Of a stretch of DNA of 64,000 nucleotides, positions 58,975 through 64,000 are shown piece by piece. The notes under the pieces were generated by a model. It did no database searches, was not told where the DNA came from, and worked only from the letters and a program-made list of their open reading frames with translations. Position numbers and translations under genes: made by a program. The DNA is taken from positions 2,728,001 through 2,792,000 of the forward strand of contig OX337242.1 in NCBI GenBank assembly GCA_946965045.2. Reading direction: 5' to 3'. Every line of letters starts with the position of its first letter. The first letter of the stretch is position 1. The DNA is from Epithemia pelagica (taxonomy: Eukaryota > Bacillariophyta > Bacillariophyceae > Surirellales > Surirellaceae).

Positions 58975-60006
58975 ATGGCAACCGCTCCGACAGCCATTGC
59001 CGTCTCGGCTCCCGTTCCCGTTCCTGCTCCAGCGGCAGCTCCATTCGATCTCGGACAGACCGGAGATATCGATCAAACGGATCTTGATATTGATTTCAAA
59101 GACGTGGAAAAATTCGTCAAAAAGATTTTTAGCGGTTCCAATTCAGGCATTCTCGTTTTTCTTGGATTCCTTCTCCTCATTGTCCTTGCCGTGATTTTGC
59201 TACGTCCTGGATTGATCCAAAGGCTGTGTCGTCGCATCGGAGCAACCAGATTGTGTCGGGGAAGTGGTACGATTTTCGATATTCTCGATAATCTCGGCGG
59301 TAACACCCGTGATTTGACTCAAGATAGCGAAGAAAGCCAGTGCTTCCTCATGACACCGGCGGATACGACACAAGACAATTCTCCAACTACGACAACCACC
59401 ACCACCACCATGTTGACGCAAGCTCAAGAGCAATTGCAGGCAGTTGCCACCCGCATGGAAGACCACACCGACTTTTCCAACGACAAGCTCCGTTCCCTCT
59501 ACTCTTCCTTGTTGTATGGATTGTTGGATGAATCGGACCAGGATGATGATGAAATCAAGCAAGAAATTGACGGGATGATTGAGCAGGCCATTGGCTTTAT
59601 CGATACCAACAATGATGGAACCATTGATGTTTGGGAGATGGAAAACATTGCCCTTCCTCGTGAGACGGGAGAATTCTTGTTTGACGACGTTGTGGCCTGC
59701 ACGACTCCGGAAATGACTCCCGAAGATGCCTGTGTCACGGCCGACAATGTGATTGCCTTTTTGAACATGTTTTACGGAGGCACACAAGTTGTCAGTCCGG
59801 CCTTGGCCCAACACATTCGTGACGAGAGCGGCACGGATTCCTGCTTTACCCGTCCTGAATTTGAGGCTTCCTTCACCACGGCCGAAGACTTGGAAACCTT
59901 GTCGGCTGGAATGACGTCGCAGCCCATGGATTTGACCTTTGTCTTGACCTTGGCCTTTGGTGTGGGAACGGCTCTCTATGTCTCTCGCTTGTCCTCGTCG
60001 TCGTAA
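58975..60006 (+). CDS. EF-hand membrane protein, B-type copy 2
   Basis: 343 residues from ATG 58975. Same architecture as the copy at 50 kb: Ala/Pro-rich N-terminus (TAIAVSAPVPVPAPAAAP), membrane segment (GILVFLGFLLLIVLAVILL), Cys-containing loop with CRRIGATRLCRG, poly-Thr run, helical domain, EF loop DTNNDGTIDVWE, Cys domain and hydrophobic C-terminus (VLTLAFGVGTALYVSRL). The second half is nearly identical to copy 1 while the loop after the membrane segment differs. Homology extends about 50 bp upstream of the ATG. Confidence 0.8.
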   Translation: MATAPTAIAVSAPVPVPAPAAAPFDLGQTGDIDQTDLDIDFKDVEKFVKKIFSGSNSGILVFLGFLLLIVLAVILLRPGLIQRLCRRIGATRLCRGSGTIFDILDNLGGNTRDLTQDSEESQCFLMTPADTTQDNSPTTTTTTTTMLTQAQEQLQAVATRMEDHTDFSNDKLRSLYSSLLYGLLDESDQDDDEIKQEIDGMIEQAIGFIDTNNDGTIDVWEMENIALPRETGEFLFDDVVACTTPEMTPEDACVTADNVIAFLNMFYGGTQVVSPALAQHIRDESGTDSCFTRPEFEASFTTAEDLETLSAGMTSQPMDLTFVLTLAFGVGTALYVSRLSSSS

Positions 60007-60812
60007 AGAACAAAAGAGTCAAGACGGGTCAACTGAACTCCATCCTTCACGTTCGTTCATCCACCCTTGCTTCTCATTGCCCCACGAAAACCAATGCATG
60101 TCAACATTCAATCGATTCGGTTGTTCTCACCAAGGCAGTGCCCATACTAATCTAGCTTATTACTATCAAGACCGACTGTTTCTCGTAGAACGAACGATAT
60201 CAATCTTCCTGATACGTGATAAAACCGACTGATTCTAAAAGAACGAATGATAGCAGTAACCTTCTAGCCAGGACTTTTAGCTCGAATTGTAAAACAGGAT
60301 GATTCGAATACTGGTATAGACCCTTGGATAGCAATGATCCTATCTCTGCATGGACGAGTCGCTCCGATTTGCAAAGTTCGATAGATTGTCTATCACAAGG
60401 ATTCCCCCTCCGACGACGAACGGTATAATGTATTCTATACAATTTATAGGTAGTTTTAGGATGGGAGGACGATCCTGCGGGGACCAGACCCCTTGGTATT
60501 TATAATAATAGAGATCCCTGCCTCTCCCCACGGCACGGACTCTCTTTGTATGTGTGCCCCTTGGGAGCGGTGATTTTGTTCCCGTCAGTATTATCATCAT
60601 TCTCATGATCCGGACACGGGTGACAGCAACAAGGATTGGGAGGAGGAGTACCGTGTAATGGCATTCGTCGTGTTGTTGTTGCTGTGCTGGTGCTGCTGGT
60701 GGACGCTGCTCTCCTGGCTTGTAGTGCTGGTCTGGGAACTGCTTTGTTGGGACACCAAGGAAGATGCGGACGAGGAGAGCAACGAAGTTCACGAGGCATT
60801 GAGGGAAGATGA
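60007..60812. other. Intergenic, no gene seen
   Basis: Two similar blocks (ACCGACTGTTTCT..GAACGAACGATA and ACCGACTGATTCT..GAACGAATGATA) lie near 60170 and 60226. Nothing else recognised. Confidence 0.45.
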
Positions 60813-62984
60813 CTACGACGAACCCGGACGACTCGACGACGCTGTGGACGACGAGGACGACACTGGCTGTGAAGAAGAGGAGGAGCCTGTCGTTGTGGGT
60901 CGATTCCGTCGAGCTCCGACAATGGCGGCATCGCCCTTGGCCAACAATCGTGCCACCCGTTGTGCGGCACGACTGGTCCGACAGGATTGATTGCGCAAGG
61001 CTTGTTCCAATCGAGACAGGGTCCAAACCTCATTGTCACCAGCAGCCGTTTGGGATTCCGATGCCGTTTGATGGCGCTTGTCTTGTGAATGCTCCTTCCG
61101 ATCATCATCGTCGTCGTCGTCTTGATACAAACTATCGCGGTTCGTGGGGCGAGTCGTTGTACCGGGACGAGACGGTTGTTGTTGCTCTGGACGTTCTTGT
61201 TCTTGGTGTCGCATTTCATTGGAAATGACCCGTTGCAATTCCAAGACGGACTGAATGGTTTGGTACCGTCGTCCTTCGCGCAGTGCCGTCGGCAACAAGT
61301 AGCGTTCCAAACCTCGCAAGGTTGTCCATTCCCAATCCTCGGAATTCTTGTCTTCGTCCATATCACCCTTTGCCGGTTGTTGCTGCTTGGCAGTGTCGTG
61401 GTGCGGGTCCTTGTCCTTGTCGTTGTTGTCATGGGTCTCGAGCGGTTCCCGTGCCACCGTGGTGGTAATAGGTTCGGGCACTTGACAAAAAAAGAAGGTT
61501 TGCATGGCCTTTTCCGGGGACATGGCATGGTGGTGGGTGCCAGACGCCGTGGAGGACGATGGTTCTTCAAAACATTGTTGCAAACAAGACACGACTTGGG
61601 GCAAGGGAGGATTTTGACGAGAACGAGAACGACCCGAAGCAGAGGATTCTTGTGGCGATGGTGGTTCCTGCTCCAAGACGGATTGGACCAAGCGGTTGGT
61701 GCGCTGTTGAATGGCGGCCAATTCGGCCGTGGTCCAAAACATGAATTGGTCTTGTTCGGCGGGGGTCAATTCTTCCAAGGGCGACGAGGGAGGTACCAAC
61801 AAGCCGGCGCGTGGTCGACTCAACAGAGTTGTCGTCGTCCCATCCTTGGAAGAAAAGTGCACATGTTTGGGAGCCTTTTTCAAAATGGATTTGGGACCAT
61901 GCGGATTCTTGTGGCGAGTAGTGGCATGCTGGTCTGGATGGACCAAGATGGATTTGGGTGGGGGCAACATGTCGAGTCGAATGGTTCGAACGCGTTTCCT
62001 GCTGCTGGTTTCGTTGTGAAGGTGATTGTGAAGGTGATCCATACCACCACCACCCGGCAGGTGGAATCGACCTGACGACGATGAGGACGACGATGCGGTG
62101 GATCCGGCCAGACTGGTACCCGTGGCACTGCTTGTGGTGGACCAGGTGGTACTGGTCGTATGCGAGGCCACCGACACGACCGAAGAGGATTGCAAACTGG
62201 TAAAGGAGGCCGAGGGGGACAGGGGTGGCAGCGACGAATACGAGGGACAGGGCGATGCCAAGAGCAGCGACATGCTGGCAGTGTGTCGATCGGCAGCCGA
62301 CCAACTTTGATGATGTTGATGCTCTTGTTCTTCGTCTTGTGTAGATGGCACAGACTTGCTGGTCTTTTTCTTCTTTGTTTTGGTCTTGAGACCCTTTGGT
62401 TTGGTAGTAGTCTTCTTCATCGACCCTGATTCCAGAGTGCTCTTTTCGGATTTCTTCTTTTTCTTCTTCTTCTTTTCCTGTTTCTTCTCGACGCTATTGT
62501 TCGTTGGAACCTTGAAGGATTTCTTTGCTTTGGGGTCCTTTTTCGGAATGTTGTTGTTGTTGTTGTTGCTGCTCTCGGATTGGAGGTCCTTCTTTTTGGT
62601 CTTTTTCGGTTTGGTACTAGTACTTCTCGTAGTACAATCACTCATTTTGTGATATGCTGCTGTATCATCCTCATGATTGGGAAGCATGGGAGGTGGAGCA
62701 AAATCGGCAATGGAAGCGCGTCGTGGTCGTCGTGGTGGAACCACCAATGGCAATTGGGTCGAGGCAGTGTGGTGATTGTGGTTGTGATTGTGATTGGGAG
62801 GATGCTGCAAGTGTTGCATCGAAGACGAGCGAGGAACGGACAAGGGCCGATCGTGTTTGGTGGTTTTGCGAGAAACAGTGGTCCCCCATCGATCCTCCGG
62901 GACACTCTTGGTTTTCCTAGTTCCACTTTGATGGTCATGGCTGCGGCTCCGCCACGAGGCTTGTCGTTGAAACAGACTCTTCAT
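60813..62984 (-). CDS. Serine-rich hypothetical protein with RVxF-like motif
   Basis: 723 residues from ATG 62984. The N-terminus is basic with poly-Lys and poly-Asn runs. A Ser/Thr-rich middle is followed by KSILKKAPKHVHFSSKDG, which contains an RVxF-like docking motif (KHVHF). The C-terminal half has ordered helical segments: TPAEQDQFMFWTTAELAAIQ, WEWTTLRGLERYLLPTALRE and YQTIQSVLELQRVISNEM. The order basic motif, FWxxxEL, RGLE, VLxxQ is seen in a set of uncharacterised diatom proteins I recall, but no function is known. The ATG was chosen because upstream codons are Thr/Asn repeats starting from a non-ATG codon. Confidence 0.65.
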   Translation of the reverse strand: MKSLFQRQASWRSRSHDHQSGTRKTKSVPEDRWGTTVSRKTTKHDRPLSVPRSSSMQHLQHPPNHNHNHNHHTASTQLPLVVPPRRPRRASIADFAPPPMLPNHEDDTAAYHKMSDCTTRSTSTKPKKTKKKDLQSESSNNNNNNIPKKDPKAKKSFKVPTNNSVEKKQEKKKKKKKKSEKSTLESGSMKKTTTKPKGLKTKTKKKKTSKSVPSTQDEEQEHQHHQSWSAADRHTASMSLLLASPCPSYSSLPPLSPSASFTSLQSSSVVSVASHTTSTTWSTTSSATGTSLAGSTASSSSSSSGRFHLPGGGGMDHLHNHLHNETSSRKRVRTIRLDMLPPPKSILVHPDQHATTRHKNPHGPKSILKKAPKHVHFSSKDGTTTTLLSRPRAGLLVPPSSPLEELTPAEQDQFMFWTTAELAAIQQRTNRLVQSVLEQEPPSPQESSASGRSRSRQNPPLPQVVSCLQQCFEEPSSSTASGTHHHAMSPEKAMQTFFFCQVPEPITTTVAREPLETHDNNDKDKDPHHDTAKQQQPAKGDMDEDKNSEDWEWTTLRGLERYLLPTALREGRRYQTIQSVLELQRVISNEMRHQEQERPEQQQPSRPGTTTRPTNRDSLYQDDDDDDDRKEHSQDKRHQTASESQTAAGDNEVWTLSRLEQALRNQSCRTSRAAQRVARLLAKGDAAIVGARRNRPTTTGSSSSSQPVSSSSSTASSSRPGSS

Positions 62985-64000
62985 GGTTGGGAGTTGCTTC
63001 GATTTCTTTGTGGATTCGTTTCTTGTTGTTGTTGTTGCTGTTGTTTGGTTGTGTGGCGTTTCCCCTCTCTCTCTCCCCAACGAATACTGCGCAACTCGCA
63101 ACGATCACACTTGTTTGGCCTTGTTGTGGTTGTTCTTGGGTGGGAGTTGTGGTGGAGGAGGATAAAGGCTGTGTCGTGGTGGGTTCTTGTTCTTGTTTGG
63201 TTTGTCCGACGAATCTTTTAAATACGATATGGCGTAGATCCTGCTCGGACACGCACTAAACTACACTTGGTAGGGCTCTTGTATTTCAGTTGGTAGGGCA
63301 TACTGTGGAGAGAATGAGCAGAATGTTGCTCCACGGCTATTCCCCAACCAGTGTATTCAAGGGCCTACAAGAAATAAGAAACCCAACCAATCTTGGAGGG
63401 TGGCCATCGAAGATGCTGGGTAAGGTTTGACTATAGCCCTATGGAGGAGGACCAAGAAAGAATCGATCGATACTCGTTAGGCCAATTCCATTATTGGAAT
63501 CGTGCCAGCCTGCTGCAAGATAGAATAATATATCCCTTTCGTACTTCGGTATCTACTTTGCTTCCTGCTATTATACTGTGGTTTTCACGACAGGATCTAT
63601 ATATTTCTACAATAGAATACGACAGGGTGGCCGCCTCTAATTATACTTGACATTTTAGAGCCATTCTAAGAGTATCTAGTTATATTATACCTGCGATTTC
63701 AAACTCTAAAACTCTTTAGAGTGCTATCCCGTAACACCAATGGAGCCCAATAAGGTGAAAACCTTAACCCTAGAGGATATCAAACAACATCAATGACAAG
63801 AATGACGGTAAAATGCAAGGTCTCATTCAATGAGGCTCTGACACCAAAACAACAACAATAAGAAGAGATAAAGGATGCAGTTTCCGACTGTCATGGCAGC
63901 ATTTCACTTACATGAACAAAAAATGAGACACCATGGTCGTAGACTCGCTAAAAGGTATAATTATACTCTAAAACGTATAATTTTACTTATACTTCGAAGC
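62985..64000. other. Right-edge intergenic, no gene seen
   Basis: AT-rich from 63500 with no coding content. A tRNA-like stretch near 63270 was examined and rejected. Confidence 0.45.

Noticed and set aside
61089-62075. 328-codon plus-strand frame
   Set aside because: Antisense shadow of the Ser-rich hypothetical gene at 60813-62984.
63265-63375. tRNA-like stretch (TTCAGTTGGTAGGGCA)
   Set aside because: The D-arm-like sequence lacks a matching acceptor stem, a T-arm TTCGA and an anticodon stem.

Overview
The window looks like nuclear DNA of a diatom, most likely a pennate one. The evidence is a silicic acid transporter with the paired EGxQ/GRQ layout and CMLD motif, a plastid-type DUF1517 protein, Ty1/copia elements of the kind common in diatoms, single-copy genes separated by GT..AG introns of 76-96 bp, and secreted proteins with Pro/Thr/Ser stalks. 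No prokaryotic operon structure is present. The species cannot be fixed from the sequence alone.

Layout. 1-3.5 kb is the 3' part of a copia LTR retrotransposon, open at the left edge. 3.5-8.1 kb holds a low-complexity hypothetical gene, a TPR-like gene with two in-frame TAG codons, and a globin-like gene. 8.79-17.14 kb is a complete tyrosine-recombinase retrotransposon of the PAT type: split direct repeats A1...B1A2..B2, Gag with a CCCH zinc finger, RT-RNase H and tyrosine recombinase. It appears to use UGA readthrough and a -1 frameshift to join its three products. 17.56-20.42 kb is a PIF/Harbinger-like DNA transposon with inverted ends and a TAA target duplication. Its two genes diverge around a 222-bp imperfect palindrome. 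22.1-27.5 kb has two convergent genes, one an acidic coiled-coil protein behind a 41-bp tandem array and the other a large DDE-transposase-like protein, probably parts of one more element.

28.0-33.0 kb holds a secreted GPI-anchor-like protein broken at a homopolymer, a diverged 0.3-kb direct duplication, and a three-exon GH45-like cellulase gene with both catalytic aspartates. 33.4-36.6 kb is a second Harbinger-type element (transposase plus Myb/SANT-like protein, convergent). 37.2-45.1 kb contains two paralogous low-complexity proteins with a weakly Snf7-like helical region, flanking the first of several EF-hand membrane proteins.

The host-gene part of the right half (39.8-60 kb) is dominated by one family of single-EF-hand membrane proteins: two A-type copies in inverted orientation (40.7 and 46 kb), two B-type copies (50 and 59 kb) and a B-type fragment (49 kb). 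Between them lie a glycosyltransferase-like gene with one in-frame TAA, the silicic acid transporter facing an MFS transporter across a 1.2-kb spacer with a ~315-bp tandem duplication, an orphan terminal exon of an acyl-CoA synthetase, and a DUF1517 gene whose first codon lies in duplicated EF-hand upstream DNA. The window ends with a 723-residue serine-rich hypothetical protein.

A recurring theme is genes one base away from being intact: single-nucleotide frame breaks (two in homopolymers) and single nonsense codons. These could be real decay or consensus errors.
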